60,000 bases of DNA from positions 4,156,001 through 4,216,000 of the forward strand of contig CM060734.1 in the NCBI GenBank assembly GCA_030704615.1, written 5' to 3'. The position numbers and the translations under genes were made by a program. Positions within the stretch are counted from its first letter, which is position 1, and each line of letters begins with the position of its first letter. This document shows, piece by piece, positions 11,365 through 23,615 of the stretch. This stretch comes from Takakia lepidozioides (Eukaryota > Streptophyta > Takakiopsida > Takakiales > Takakiaceae). The notes below the pieces were generated by a model. The model saw only the letters and a program-made list of their open reading frames with translations, was not told the DNA's origin and ran no database searches.

Positions 11365-11992
11365 CTATCCAATGCATTGTGGACATAACCAATCCCCATC
11401 CGGAACCATCTCAAGAGGTGGAGTCAAGCATCCCATATGCCAACCTCTAGAGCATCGATCACACACCAGCATGGTGGCTGCCCCTTTAGCAGACCCACAC
11501 AATATGCACCTCAAACTTGCAGATACCACTGCCAGGTTTGGGTCAATCCTGCCATCGACATTCGGAAGGTGACATGGCGCACAATTACGCACATGGTCCT
11601 TCCAAGTTATGCCATCCCGACCCTCCAAGACCAAGACGCCTGAGGGCAAGACCTCTCGAACCCTCAAAATAACACGTCCTGCAGTCACATCCAAGGTCAT
11701 AGGAGCAGTCTGTTGCAGATAGACATAGTCACCAGGGTTGAATCTCCGAATCCCAGGACGATAGCCCCACCACGTATGGTAGCATACCTCAACGTATCAC
11801 GGTGTTGTGCAATGGCAAGGTTCTCGAAAGCCATGGGCATGACTTTTTTGAACAATTCTGCACGCTGCTCACATGCACGTGCCCACACGTCCGGATCGTC
11901 AAGGTTAAGAACTGTAGCAGCTTCCCTGCGAATGGATGTAGGCAAATCCGGCTCTCGGCCAAAGAGAAGAAAGTATGGTGAGAAGGAGGCAA
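11365..11992 (-). pseudogene. E1 integrase C-terminal part with PHD finger
   Basis: Continuation of the integrase reading after frame changes near 11945-12048. The segment at 11945-11700 reads as the tail following the integrase core. The frame 11700-11365 begins MTLDV and ends in a C4HC3 PHD finger: C-x2-C-x11-C-x2-C-x4-H-x2-C-x14-C-x2-C, with the Trp two residues before the seventh Cys typical of PHD fingers. PHD fingers read histone H3 tails; here it takes the place where chromoviruses carry a chromodomain. The finger is kept intact in E2 although neighbouring sequence has decayed. Confidence 0.8.
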
Positions 11993-12047
11993 GTGATGCT
12001 TACTTGCTGAACCTGTAGCCCATGGCTAACCAAGGTAACTGAAGGTC

Positions 12048-12905
12048 CTATTCTCCTAGGTGTCCCTTCTGCAAGCCATACCTACGCAAACCCCTCTTTA
12101 CTGTCTGAACAACTCTCTCTGCCAAGCCATCGGCCTCAGGATGATCCCGAGAAGTGGTGCGGTGGTCTATCAAGGCCTTGTCACACAAAGCCTGAAACTC
12201 CCCCAAGAACTCTATCCCTTGGTCCGTGAGTACCTCAGCTGGAGCACCGAATTGGCTAAGCACACAATCCAAGAATGCATACGCAGCTCCCTCACTAGCC
12301 TTATCAGGCAATGGAACCAACTCAATCCACTTGGAAAAGTGCTCCACCATCACCAACACGTACTTGTTGTGACGCATGGTCAGTGGCAATGGCCCTGCAA
12401 AGTCAAGACTCCACCTGTAGCCCAATCCCATGATCGGAAGAGGGTGCAATTGTGGAGTAGGGGCGTTGAATGAAGCACGTACCCTGTCACACACCATGCA
12501 CCTAGCCACAAATTGTTGCACCTCTGTGTGCATACCACGCCACCAATACTGCCCCTGCAGTAGACTATGAGTGCGTCGCACCCCAAAATGCCCCAACTCC
12601 TCATGGGCATGCCGCACTAACCGTGCCCGCTGTGTTGGGTGAGGCACAATCCTCACTCGACCATCCTCCCACACTCGGAGCAGGTGCGTCCCCTCCCACT
12701 TGAACCTCTTGGCTTGTTGTAGGATCCGATCCCTCTCCTTGGCAGTCACAGTGACTGCAGTGTCTCCAGTGCGGAGGTAGTCCAACACAACTGAATCCTC
12801 ATGTATATCTTTGACGCCACCTTGCTCATTGCTGGCCTCAGGGTCCTCAGACACTTGATCTACAGTCATCCCTGTTGCAGGTCCAACCTGGCCTTCCGCT
12901 ACCAA
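12048..12905 (-). pseudogene. E1 integrase (HHCC zinc domain and DDE core)
   Basis: A 285-codon open stretch. N-terminal HHCC zinc-binding motif (HEELGHFG...H...C-x2-C), then the catalytic core: SLDFAGP with the first Asp, LTDQGIEF with the second Asp, and HPEADGLAERV with the Glu. This is the Ty3/gypsy integrase layout, a DDE enzyme, not a tyrosine recombinase. The frame is lost at its end near 12050. It continues from the RT-RNase H frame to its right with only a short break at 12906-12929. Confidence 0.85.
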
Positions 12906-12929
12906 GATACACAGAAATGCAGATGCATG

Positions 12930-14372
12930 TCATCCGAGCACCATCTCCTCGTCCGTCTCACCATGCCACCGAGCTCCAGTGTCATCCTGCTGGCTCGTGC
13001 ATGGATTGCGACTCAACCCATCTGCATTGCGATTGACCAAATCCGGTCGATGCACCACCTGAAAGTCATACTCTTGAAGGATGAGTGCCCACCGTGCAAG
13101 CTTCCCCGTAAGCTTGTCTGACTCCATCAACCACTTGAGTGGTTGGTGATCCGTGACAAAGGTGAAGAGATTGCCGTATAGATAGCACCTGAAGTGTGCC
13201 ACGGCCCACACTGCAGCTAAGCATTCTCCCTCATATGAGCTATACTTAGACTCTGCAGCATTGTTCGAGCGGCTAGCATAAGCCACTACGAACTCTCTTC
13301 CCTCATCATCCACCTGTGTGAGCACCGCTCCAAGCCCCAGCATGCTCCAATCTATATGCAGCTGAAAAGGACGCCCCCTGATAGGTCGTCTCAAGATGGG
13401 CGCCGAGGTCAACCTCGCCTTGAGCTCTTGAAAAGCTTGTTCTTGCTCATCTTCCCACTGCCACTCCTGGTCCACCTTGGTCAGCTTGGTTAGAGCCTTT
13501 GCAATGGCACTAAATCCCTTAACAAACCGTCTGTAATAGTTTGCTAACCCCATGAAAGCTCGAACTCGGCTCACATCCGTGGGGCGTGGAACCTGTGCAA
13601 TGGACTCTACCTTAGTCTGATGTACCCCCAATCCTCCAGGATATATCATGTGACCCAGATACTCAATCTGGTTGTGAAAAAACTTGCACTTGCCCGGATG
13701 TAACTTCAATCCGTGCGTCCTCAAGCGCTCAAATACCCCTTGAAGGTGTCTCTCATGCTCCTCCACCGTAGCACTAAAGATGATGATGTCATCTATGTAG
13801 CACCGAGCAAACTCCACCCCTGCTAGAATCCTGTCCATGACTCTTTGAAACTCAGCGGGGGCGTTTTTAAGCCCAAATGGTAAGAACCGCCACTGATATA
13901 GGCAATCCTTCCCATGCTCATTGATCCCCCAGAATGCCGTCTTTTGCTTATCCGCCTCCTTGATCGGCAACTGGTGATATCCGGATCGTAAATCCAACGT
14001 GCTAAAGACCTTGGAATGCCCAATGGCATCAAAGATCTCCTCTGGTGTCGGCATGGCATACCTATCGGACTTGGTCTGACGATTTACAGGCCGGTAATCA
14101 CCGCACATACGTCTCTCCGTCCAATTGCCATAGACATCCTTCTTGGCTGGCATCACTGTGGCTGAAGCATACTCTCCACCAGAGAGCTCCACCAAACCAG
14201 CCTCCCAAAGGTCCTGAGTTCTCATATGAATCAAGGACCTCTCCATGTCACTGTATCTATAGGGTCTCCGAAAGATTGGCGTGTCAGTAGCCAATTCAAT
14301 GCGAATCTCTTGACCCTTCAATGCTCCTAAGTTCTTCAAACTGAAGGCAAAGCAGTTCCTGTAAGCCCTCAA
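12930..14372 (-). CDS. E1 reverse transcriptase and RNase H
   Basis: 480 codons open. RT motifs are in order: [10 protein letters not shown], the FLPFGLKNAPAEFQRVMD block, and the catalytic YIDD at CYIDDIIIFS, followed by the QIEYLGH and ANYYRRF connection. RNase H follows with HIDWSMLGLGAVL, YSSYEGECLAAVWA and VTDHQPLKWL. Order and motifs are Ty3/gypsy. One likely loss: the Asp of HIDWS is kept in both elements. It is the best preserved part of E1. Confidence 0.9.
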   Translation of the reverse strand: MRAYRNCFAFSLKNLGALKGQEIRIELATDTPIFRRPYRYSDMERSLIHMRTQDLWEAGLVELSGGEYASATVMPAKKDVYGNWTERRMCGDYRPVNRQTKSDRYAMPTPEEIFDAIGHSKVFSTLDLRSGYHQLPIKEADKQKTAFWGINEHGKDCLYQWRFLPFGLKNAPAEFQRVMDRILAGVEFARCYIDDIIIFSATVEEHERHLQGVFERLRTHGLKLHPGKCKFFHNQIEYLGHMIYPGGLGVHQTKVESIAQVPRPTDVSRVRAFMGLANYYRRFVKGFSAIAKALTKLTKVDQEWQWEDEQEQAFQELKARLTSAPILRRPIRGRPFQLHIDWSMLGLGAVLTQVDDEGREFVVAYASRSNNAAESKYSSYEGECLAAVWAVAHFRCYLYGNLFTFVTDHQPLKWLMESDKLTGKLARWALILQEYDFQVVHRPDLVNRNADGLSRNPCTSQQDDTGARWHGETDEEMVLG

Positions 14373-14620
14373 GAACCACCGTATACGTCGTCTCTCTCCT
14401 CCGGTGACTATAGGTCCAACATCAGGCTCCCAGTTGTCCTCCGTGACTGCAACCTTGAGTCCAGCAGGCTTAGAGGTAGAAGACGAGTCCCGTGGTTGCT
14501 ATGCTGCAACCTCTTGAGCAGTGCTCCCCGCCTGCTCAGTCAATGACAAGGCCTTATCCTGCCCCATCATCTCATCCTTGAGGACCTCATCAACCCGAGA
14601 AGAATCCCCAACCTCATCCA

Positions 14621-15337
14621 TCACAACTGCCTTGGCTGCCAACTCCCTCTGAACCTCACATCCTCTGCATGGGCATTGCCTTCCAGCAACTCTCCAGGCC
14701 AACTAACTGCAGCTGTAAAGACGGCTAGTGTTGGCATCTTGCCCCGTTGGGCAGCCGCAATACCCCCAATGATTGTCACAGGGAGCTGTGCACGACGACC
14801 ATCCCCTGACTGCCATCCAGGCCTGTAGGATGTTGACTCATCCCAAAAGTCCAGGGTGAAGCCCATGGGATATAACACTGCCCCACCAACGAGGACATCG
14901 TAAGAGACCACGTCTGTCACAATGGCCTTGGCTCGCATCACTGAGCCATCTACAGGATGATCTGCTTGTAGTCTAATGGCCAACTGATGCCGTGTCATGC
15001 CCCGAGCCTGCTCTGATCCTCCCAGAGATGTCTGTATCTGGAAAGGACAAGGCTCCATATCCGCCTCCATGAGGCCCAAACCTGCAATAGCAGCTCTGCC
15101 CAACATCAGTGGCTGAGCTCCTGAGTCCAACAAGACCCGAAGTGGCCGGTACTTCTTGCCTGCTGGTCCACTCAAAGAGAAAATGTCATCCTGATTGTCT
15201 AACAAGACAACTCCAGGTGTCACCATGGCGCGCTCAAAGGTTGGCCTAGCTGGCAGTTCCGTCAACCTGGCAGCTACAGCTTGCCATGGCGCAGCCGTGG
15301 CAGTCTTGACCCTCAAATCTGAGGATCCCTCTGCCAC
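14621..15337 (-). pseudogene. E1 aspartic protease region
   Basis: A frame of 238 codons containing VLLDSGAQPLMLGRAA, the DSGA active-site motif of retropepsin-like proteases, about 80 codons in. It lies between gag and RT as in gypsy elements. Stops and frame changes separate it from RT (14373-14620). Confidence 0.75.
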
Positions 15338-15383
15338 TACACCTTCCAGTAACTCCGCAGAAGATGAAGTGACCTCCCCACTC

Positions 15384-17378
15384 TCACAGAGTGTTTGCTG
15401 CTAGTCTGAACACTGCAGCTGGCCTTACCCCCGGCGTCGCAATCATGGTTGTCGAGAACAGTGGGGCTTGACACACAGAGGTGGCTGCCCCCAATAACAC
15501 ACCGGCTGCACTAGCCTTGGTAGCAGGTGTCGGTGCTGCATGTGTAGCTCTCCCCAATGGCATAGTAACCTCCGCCTCGGTAACAGTCGGGCGAGAACTA
15601 GGTGCCATGGATGGCGTCAACACAGTCTCCGCCAATGTGAATGACTGAGGAAGCCTCGTCTGACGGCTTGCCTCCCCACGCTGTGGATCCAATTCCACCT
15701 CTGCACCTCGTGGCTCAGGAACTCGTGCTGCTTCTCGAGTCACGGCTGCAGCAGACTCCACTTGCACTAGTGGTAGTGCTGCTCCGCACATGAATCCCAT
15801 GCCTCCCATATCTCCTCCCTCAGGAGCAGGAGGTGGACCATCCCGCCTGGGAGCCGGTACCGCCTGAGCTATAGCCATTGCAGCGAGCCTCTGCTCTAGC
15901 TGCTGAAGCCGGTTGGCCATGTCTTGGTCAACACCCTGACCACCGCGTCCTTGGCCATGTTGAGCTTGCCCTTGGCCTGCACCTAGTGCCCGACCACCTC
16001 GTCCTCTCTGGGCTGGTCCACCTCGCCCCCGGCCACCATTGTTCCCTTGGAACTGTCCTGGGCGCAACTCAGGATGCAAGTCATAACACTGGGCATCTCC
16101 ATGCCCATACTTGCCACAATGCCCACACTGCAACTGTGCAGGCTGTGCTTGTGCCGGCCTTTTGCCACTCTCTGGGCAATCTCTCTTGACATGGGGTCCT
16201 CCACATGTCCAACATATCACCCCTGGTTGTTGTTGGCCTGCAAAAGATGCCACGGGCCTCTGCACCTGAGGTCCCCTGTAAGCTCCATGGAACTTGGGTT
16301 GGGAAACCTTGCCCCCCTGACCACGCTATTGGGCAGTCCCTTGTGCCTGTGGGCTGGCAGCTGCGCCTCGTGCAGGCATGTCCTTGCCAAATCCAATGGT
16401 AACAACTCGCTCCTCCACCATGTTGAGCTCAATCCGCTCAGCCAGCAGAAACACATCTGCTAATGTGGGTTGGACTGCTTGTAACAGGGTTGCATCTCGC
16501 ACCCTTCTCTTGAGCTCCTTGTCCAGAATTCCATACCAAAACTAGATTGCCTGAGCTTCAGTAACCCCTTGGGTCACACTTATCAAGCGCCTCATACGAG
16601 TGTACGCCTCTCGCAGGCTCTCACTGGGTTTGCGCTGGAAGTCTTGCAAACTTCGCAGCTTCTCTGTCCGTACATCTTGGTAGTTCCTCCGCAACTCCTG
16701 GAAGAACTCCACCACCGGGTTGAATCTAGGCACATGTGTTGTAGTCGTGGCAGCAGGAGCACTAGCACCTTTTGAACTGGTACCACCTGTAGAAGTACCG
16801 ACACTACTTGCTCCTCTACTAGTGCTGGCAGTGGGAGATATTGGTACTGATGCAGCTACTGGTCGCGTCATGCCTCGAGTAATGGAGACGTAGTCAGGTG
16901 ACCAATACATCCTCCACTCCTCAATTTCTGCTTCATGTCCTCGCCTGAACTCGTGGTAATCGTCCATAGGCGGGCCTTCCAAATGCTGGAACAGTCTCTT
17001 CCACGCCATGAATGGGGTGAATAGCTATGGAATGCGCATCTGCTGCAAATCACACCAGCTGTCGAACTCCTGGATAAAGTCATCCAACTCGATTGTGCCC
17101 ATAGCTCCAGAGTACCTACGAGGCCCCTTGGTAGCTCCATACATCTCCTCCATGTCGTCCCACAACAATGGCGAATGAAACTGCACACCTGTTGATGAAG
17201 CCTCCGAGTCTGTGTCTGACTCTGCACTAGTTGAGGATGGAGGTGAAGGTGGTCTGAACCGAATACCTCGTCTCGTGAACCCACTCTCACTGTTACTGCC
17301 TGTAGCCGTACTCCCCTCAAAACCCTTGGGTAACTCCGTGATGACACTCACAATGTGCACCTCCCCCACGTGACACAC
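15384..17378 (-). pseudogene. E1 gag with two CCHC zinc knuckles
   Basis: Three frames in series: 17378-17025, 17009-16542 and 16265-15384. The middle part holds the capsid-like stretch (FFQELRRNYQDVRTEKLRSL and TRMRRLISVTQG), broken by a TAG at 16542. The last part has two zinc knuckles, CWTCGGPHVKRDC and CGHCGKYGHGDAQC, then a Gly/Arg-rich and a Pro/Ala/Thr-rich tail. This is typical gag, disabled by a few stops and shifts. Confidence 0.8.
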
Positions 17379-17842
17379 TATAGGGCTCTAGTACTTATTC
17401 TAATAGTAACACGGGTGAGCACCTGTTGCGGATTAAGGGTCATATTCCAATGGCTCAGGGCACCTGCACCTGCATCCACCGCAAGAACTCCTATGGTTGG
17501 CTGGTCATCAACCCAGCTTCACCATAGAAGAAACACTGGTGGTCTTGCTGGTCATCACTCCAGCCTCACCACCGACAGCATACTCTAGGATTGACCAGTG
17601 ATCAAATCCGGCCTAATCCCTATAAAAGCAAGCGCCCACACAAAACCAACATGGCGCACAGTCAAACATGCAGGTGTTGGGGGGGATCCAAACACAAGAA
17701 TTCAAAACATCAACACCCCCACACCAAAATCCAGCTGCAATGCTGATCCTACAGAATAGCCCTGCCCAAAACCCTGGACTGACTGGCCTCCACCAAGAGA
17801 GGCTTTGGCAACTACGAGTACAAGGTAATGAAAATAGTACAG
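17379..17842 (-). other. E1 leader and block C (shared with E2)
   Basis: 17379-17640 is non-coding leader upstream of gag. 17641-17842 (block C) is nearly identical to 56049-56253 in E2, starting at CACAAAACCAACATGGC. In E2 block C abuts pol directly because about 3.8 kb corresponding to 13807-17640 is missing there. Gypsy-2 is inserted at the end of block C. Confidence 0.7.
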
Positions 17843-18572
17843 TGTCTAGGCCCTTTGCCTTGAGGGCAGGGGGTCGGGACACATGAGGGGCTGCCCCTGT
17901 GGTGGGGGCAGCGGCAGCGATACGTATGGGGGGGCTGAAGCACCCTTGAGTGCCCAAGGCACTCAAGGAGGCGGAGGCGCTCACTAGGTAGAGCCCCGCA
18001 CACCGGGTTGCGGTGGGGGTGGCTCCACAAGGGGTGGTGGTAGCTTAGCGGGACTTAGTGGGGGTGGCATAGGACTCACCATGGGGGCGGAGACCTCGTG
18101 GTGGGAGTCGTGGGGAGTCTTGGGACTCATCACGGTCCAGAGGGGCCGTGGTGAGTGGGCCAAGACTCACCGCGACTCATCACCAGGAGTCGAGGGTTTT
18201 CGTGGTGGTTCGCCATAAAATGGCATGGCTGGTTGTGAAACCCCTGCGAACAGCTACAGAAGTATATATAAGGGGAGTAGTGACCCCAAGAACGGTGCAA
18301 GCCCATTGGTGACCAAAAACTAGTGAGTAAGCGAGCGAGCCGGAAAGCGACCAAAGAGTGGGGAGTTGTTCCGGACTGCCATCTACCAAAGGGAATTCTC
18401 CTAGGCCCTAATAGGTGGAGGGTTTAGTGGGAAGCGAAGGGGGGACCGTTATGTCCCGGTGAGCAGCCGAAGCTCCAAGTTGGCCCGGGCGGCCAGGTTG
18501 GGAGTCAGGCGTGCGCATTGGAGCGAGTAACTATGACTTGAAGGGGAGCTTACCGAAGTGAGGTGCGCGACA
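17843..18572 (+). repeat. Gypsy-2 outer 5' LTR
   Basis: Begins TGTC and ends GTGCGCGACA; complete LTRs of this family begin TGTCGCGGCC and end with GCGCGACA, so the ends are inverted 8-mers. About 730 bp. A TATATAAG box lies near 18265-18272, a plausible core promoter. Confidence 0.85.
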
Positions 18573-18574
18573 CT

Positions 18575-18586
18575 TGGTATCAGAGC
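18575..18586 (+). promoter_or_regulatory. Primer-binding site for initiator tRNA-Met
   Basis: TGGTATCAGAGC two bases after the LTR, the classical complement of the 3' end of plant initiator methionine tRNA. The inner copy has the same site at 26621-26632 on the minus strand. Confidence 0.9.
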
Positions 18587-18627
18587 TTAGAGTTCAGTAC
18601 GCGATCGTCCTTGGGATTGGCCTCATC

Positions 18628-20519
18628 ATGGGGTCGGGCAAGCCAAGCGAAAGCGAACGGCCCAAAAGATGATGATCCTGGTGAGCCCGATGGGGGCGAC
18701 GTGTCACCGAAGCGGCCGTTTGAGGAAGCGACGCAGGTTTCTGAAAGCGAGGCCGCTCAAGAGCAGAAGGAATCCGTGAGAGCTCCAACCGACCAACAAT
18801 GCCTCCCATGCCGCAGCCTTTTGGAGGGTTGTTGGCGCAGTTTGGCGGGACGTTGAAAGACGTGTTGAAGGCGGCTACTGCCACTTCCACTAAGGCAAAG
18901 TTTAAAGTGAAGCCTAAGGAACCCGGCACCTTCGAGGGCGTCCGATCCGACAGGCACTCACACCAGGCTCCTGGAGCTAGAGGAGTACTTCCGGGCGGCC
19001 AAGTTGAGTGACGAGGATCGGGTTGGAAGTGGCTCCCACCTATTTGAGGGGCTATGCTCACAATGGTGGCAGAAACGCCTTCACGACCGTGGCCCAGCCC
19101 GGAAACCTTGAACTGGAGTGGGTTCAAGGAATTGATGAAGAGACAGTTTGTGCCCCTCAACGCGTCCTGGCTTGCCGGGACAAGATGAGGAATTTGAAGC
19201 AAACAAATGACATTTGGGGGTATGTCCAGGCTTTCAATGTGCTTTTGCTCTCTAAGTCGCGGACATGGCACCGAACCAGAAATGGTCTTCAACTTTGTGG
19301 CGGGACTGGCCCCATGGGCCAGGCGGAAGTTGGAGGAGAAGCCACCCAGACTTTGAACGAGGCAATTGAGAGGGCTAAATGTTTCTCGGATGTCCCTAGG
19401 GGTGAGAGACAAGGCCGTACGGAGCTGACCACAAGAAGACCCGCGGGAAGTGACTCCTTCCGACTGGAAAAGAAGTGGGATAGGCCCCGCGGCGACAATG
19501 GCACGTGGAAATCGAAGGGAGGGCCTTCACACGTCAAGGCGGCACCCTTGCTTTGAAAGGAAAAGCGGGTGGAGCGGCTTATGGCGGACAGAAGGCAACC
19601 TTTGATGGAGTGTGGTTCCAATTGCGGGAGCCCGGGCACTGGCCAGAAGTGCACAAAACCTCGACAATGAACATGACTCGGCAACCACGGAGCTGTCGGA
19701 AGATACCATCAGTCGCTTGGTGGAAGCGGTGGTCGCCAGGACTTGCAAGGTAGGGCACACTATTCTTGTAGTTGTATCAGGAACGGCGCCCTGCGTAAGG
19801 GAGTCAGTTATTGTTCGTGGATGGGATAATATCCGGAACTAACGTGTCGTTGTTGGTGGACACAGGAGCGTCGCACTCCTTCATGATGTTGGCGGCGGCG
19901 CGAAAGTTGGGACTCCCGACAAGTGACGTGGGGGCCTCTATTGAGGTGCGCTCTACCAAAGGAGAACCTCAGTTGGCAACAAGGTTGGCGTTTGATGTTC
20001 CTCTTCAACTGGGGAGTTGGAGGGATGTGAGAACTTCACATCTGCGAGATCGATGGAGTGGATCTCATTTTGGGGATGACCTTTTTGAGCAAGTCATAGA
20101 TGGCCGCAAGAGAGTAGTCACACACTGCATGTGGGAATGGTGGCGAGGTTTTACGAGTGTCGGAAACACCCAAATCCGTGGGAGGACTAAACCTTCTGTC
20201 AGCAAAGAGTGGGCCGTGGAGGAGGCACACGAGCCCCAATTTTTGCTTTACATTAGAGAAGTGAAAGAAGAAGGCCATGGGGAGCCGAGCCCAGATTGGA
20301 TCAAGGGGATTTAGGAGAAATACAAGGATGTGATGCCGGAGGATTTACCAAGCGGCTTGCCACCACGAAGAGGGTTTGACCACAAGATTGAGGTGATACG
20401 GGATCGGAACCGCCTGCCAAGCGCCCTACCGGGTGAGCACAGAGAGTTGTTTGAGCTGAAGACTCAGCTCAAGGATCTAATGTCAAAGGGGTACATCCGG
20501 CCGAGTAAGTCACCTTACG
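18628..20519 (+). pseudogene. Gypsy-2 outer gag, protease and start of RT
   Basis: The gag frame starts MGSGKP at 18628 and is broken repeatedly; the zinc knuckle near 19600-19650 has lost its Cys residues compared with the inner copy. The protease motif LLVDTGASHSF is at about 19850-19885. RT starts in 20330-20519 (HKIEV..., [11 protein letters not shown]) and stops at the inner insertion; it resumes at 27355. Confidence 0.8.
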
Positions 20520-21153
20520 TGTCGCGCACCTCACTTCGGTAAGCTCCCCTTCAAGTCCTAGTTACTCGCTTTGATGCGCGCGCCTGACTCCAACCTGGCC
20601 GCCCGGGCCAACTTGGAGCTTCGTCTGCTCACGCCGGACATAACGGTCCCCCCTTCGCTTCCCTCTAAACCCTCCACCTAATTGGGACTAGGAGAATTCC
20701 CTTTGGTAGATGGCAGTCCGGAACAGCTCCCCACTCTTTGGTCGCTTTCCGGCTCGCTCGCTTACTCACTAGTTTTTGGTCACCAACGGGCTTGCACCGT
20801 TCTCGGGGTTACTACTCCCTATATAACTTCTGTAGCTGTCCGCGGGGGTTCCACAACCAGCCATGCCATTTTATGGCGAACCACCACGAAAACCCTCGAC
20901 TCCCGGTGATGAGTCGCGGTGAGTCTTGGCCCGCTCATCACGGCCCCTATGGACCGTGATGAGTCCCAAGACTCCCCACGACTCCCACCACGAGGTCTCC
21001 GCCCCCATGGTGAGTCCTATGCCACCCCCACTAAGTCCGCTAAGCTACCACCACCCCTTGTGGAGCCACCCCCACCGCAACCCGTGTGCGGGGCTCCACC
21101 TAGTGAGCGCCTCATCGTGTCCCGACCCCCTGCCCTCAAGAAAGGCCGCGACA
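20520..21153 (-). repeat. Gypsy-2 inner 3' LTR (internally deleted)
   Basis: 634 bp, from TGTCGCGCACC to GGCCGCGACA on the plus strand. Compared with 26635-27354 it lacks about 86 bp, corresponding to roughly 27225-27310; a short CCTC/CCTCAT repeat at the break suggests slippage or illegitimate recombination. Confidence 0.85.
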
Positions 21154-22045
21154 CACACCCTTACCAACAGGAGTCGATGTCCTCATCGATTGTCTATTTT
21201 GTAGAAACGAACACCAAGTTGTGCGTCCCACATCAAGGAGTTTTGTTTCTGTACCATGGCGTCCCATGGCAAAGAACCAAACCCACACTGACTCTACTCT
21301 CCACTAGCTAGTTCGGCCGACTTCCCCAATTCCCGCCAAGGTGGAGCCTCTCAAGCTCTCCCAGTGCACTCTTCTTGGCCTACTTCAAGGCCAAGGAACG
21401 ATCCTCCCCGAGGATCGAATCGCCTTACTGCAACAATATTGCTTGCGATCCGCTCACGATGCCGCTTTTGGCATCACCTTGAGCAAGGTTCACCTGGAAC
21501 CCTCTTTGCTAGGAAGATAACCTTGAACCAACCGTGCGCCCCAATCACTACAATTGGGTCCGCCTTGGAATGCTGGCCTGAGGACGGGAACACGCCAAGC
21601 CGCACTACGACTTCGTCCCGAGGCTACACGATTATAGTACGTGAACAGGAAGCACGTAGCTTCCGCGTTAGCCCGCACTACAAGGCAACCCCTCGGTAGC
21701 GCAGTTATAGTACGCGCTTGCGCCAGGTGCGGCACTAGCACGGAACTCCCAAAGAAGGCCGCAAGTTTCCTTGCCCCTTGGATGGGAGTCACCCGATTTC
21801 GGCACTGCGCAAACACACGATTACCCCATTTACCTCTCCCACTTTTATAAGCTAGCATGCATTCTACACACTAGCCAACCACACCATGCATCACCATTCC
21901 AACACAATAGGACGCACAATATTTGGAACCCATTTCCTTTATAACAATTTTTGTACAATACAAGTTTTGGCAATCGGATTCCTGAGCTAGCTAAACCGGG
22001 CTAAGCATGCATTTCCTCCCCCACGCTCCAAGGTTGATGTCCCCA
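21154..22045 (-). other. Gypsy-2 inner 3' non-coding region
   Basis: Lies between the chromodomain end and the 3' LTR. No open protein of note. The outer copy has the matching stretch at 29476-30395, inverted. Confidence 0.65.
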
Positions 22046-23615
22046 TCAACGCTCTTCCGCTTTTGAGGTCGCCCTTCGAAAGCTGCAACCGCCTCGATGC
22101 GTTTCCATTTCTGAGGCACGCACCCAAGATGCCTCCACATGATGATAGACCTTCCATTTGACGAGATACTCCGTTTCTCGGTTCCTGAACCTTCTCGACT
22201 TAAGTATTGCCTCCACCTCGTACTCAGGTTCATTTTCATGATCCAACAGCATAGGTGGCGGACAACACACTTGATGCCGATTCGGACGCGCTTCATCTTT
22301 GAAGTAAGGCTTCAAAAGGGAGACATGGAATACTGGGTGCACCTTGCTGTTTGCCGGCAGCTCCAATTCATACACATCCTCATTCATAACCTTCCGAATG
22401 CGAAAGGGTCCCGCATACGGAGGTACGAACTTCGGACTCACTTCCGGAGGTAGTCGGAAATTCTTGATGTTCAACCAGACCTCTGTGCCTGCCTCAAACT
22501 TCACTTCCTCCGCTTCCGATTCGCCTGCCTTTCATACCGTTTCCTAGCTTTGGCAATGTTGTACTTTGCGAGCTTCAACAAACGCTCGCGTTCTTCCAGT
22601 ACCGCCGCTACTGCCGGTTCCTCAACGTCCTGGGCGGCCCAACTTGTCGGCACCAGAGGTGCTTTTCCATAGACCAATACGAAAGGGGAAACTCCCGTTG
22701 CGGAGTGTTCTGTGTTATTATAACAGAACTCTGCCGCGTCTAAGTGTTCCATCCAGTCTGATTGGTCTGCCGACACGTAATTCCGCAAGAATTGCTTCAC
22801 TACGGAATTCACTCTTTCGTTTGGCCGTCCGTCGTAGGTCGGAAGGCGGTGCTCATCTTCAGCCTCGTCCCCATCTTCTTCCAAAGTGTCCTCCAAAATT
22901 TACTCGTAAACTTTGGATCGCGGTCCGAGACAATATCCTTCGGGACTCCATGATGCTTTAAGACGTGGGCGAAGTAAAGTCGCCCTGTCTCCTGCGCCGT
23001 TGCCGTCTCCTTGGTGGGGATGAAATGGCCCATTTTACTGAACCTATCCACCACCACCATGATTGCATCGAATCCTTTTGACAGCGGCATAGCAGTCATG
23101 AAATCCATCGAGACGCTTTCCCAAGTCCCCTCTGGAATCGGCAAGGGTTGTAACAGCCCCGCTTGCTTTTTGTACTCGCTCCGGTTTTGTTGGCATGTGG
23201 TGCATGTCTTGACATACTCCTCTGCCTCCTCCCTCAGTTTGGGCCAGAAATACTCTTTCTTCAAGAGTGCCGCAGTGCGCTTGGCTCCGCCGTGGCCCGC
23301 AAGCGGGCTATCATGGCATTCTCTCAAGAGGCTATCTCTGATCCCTCCCTTTGGCACGTAGAGACGCTTTTGCTTATACCGGAGCAGTCCATTTTGCAAG
23401 TGGAACTGCGATTTAACCCCCATCCTCAAGTCCTGCATCACGGACTTTGCCAGCTCATCCTTCCGGCAAGCCTTCCGGATCTTCCTTTGGAGCGCCGTCT
23501 CGCCCTTGTACACCAACAAGAGCTGCTGCTTTCTACTTAAAGCATCGGCCACCACATTGTCCGTCCCGGTTTGTACTGGATATCCACGTCGAACACCGCC
23601 AAAGTATCTTGCCAC
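22046..23615 (-). pseudogene. Gypsy-2 inner integrase and chromodomain
   Basis: Frame 23615-22809 covers the end of RNase H, an HHCC zinc domain (HGGAKRTAALL...C-x2-C) and the DDE core (MDFMTAMP, IVSDRDPKF). Frame 22896-22501 continues after a shift with NERVN. Frame 22504-22046 ends in a chromodomain: EYEVEAILKSRRFRNRETEY, then LVKWKVYHHVEASWV with the aromatic residues that bind methyl-lysine. Integrase chromodomains direct chromoviruses to methylated histone H3. Two frame changes break it. Confidence 0.87.

Noticed and set aside
18594-19412. 272-codon minus-strand frame
   Set aside because: It is the antisense shadow of gypsy-2 gag; the plus strand has the recognisable gag and primer-binding site.
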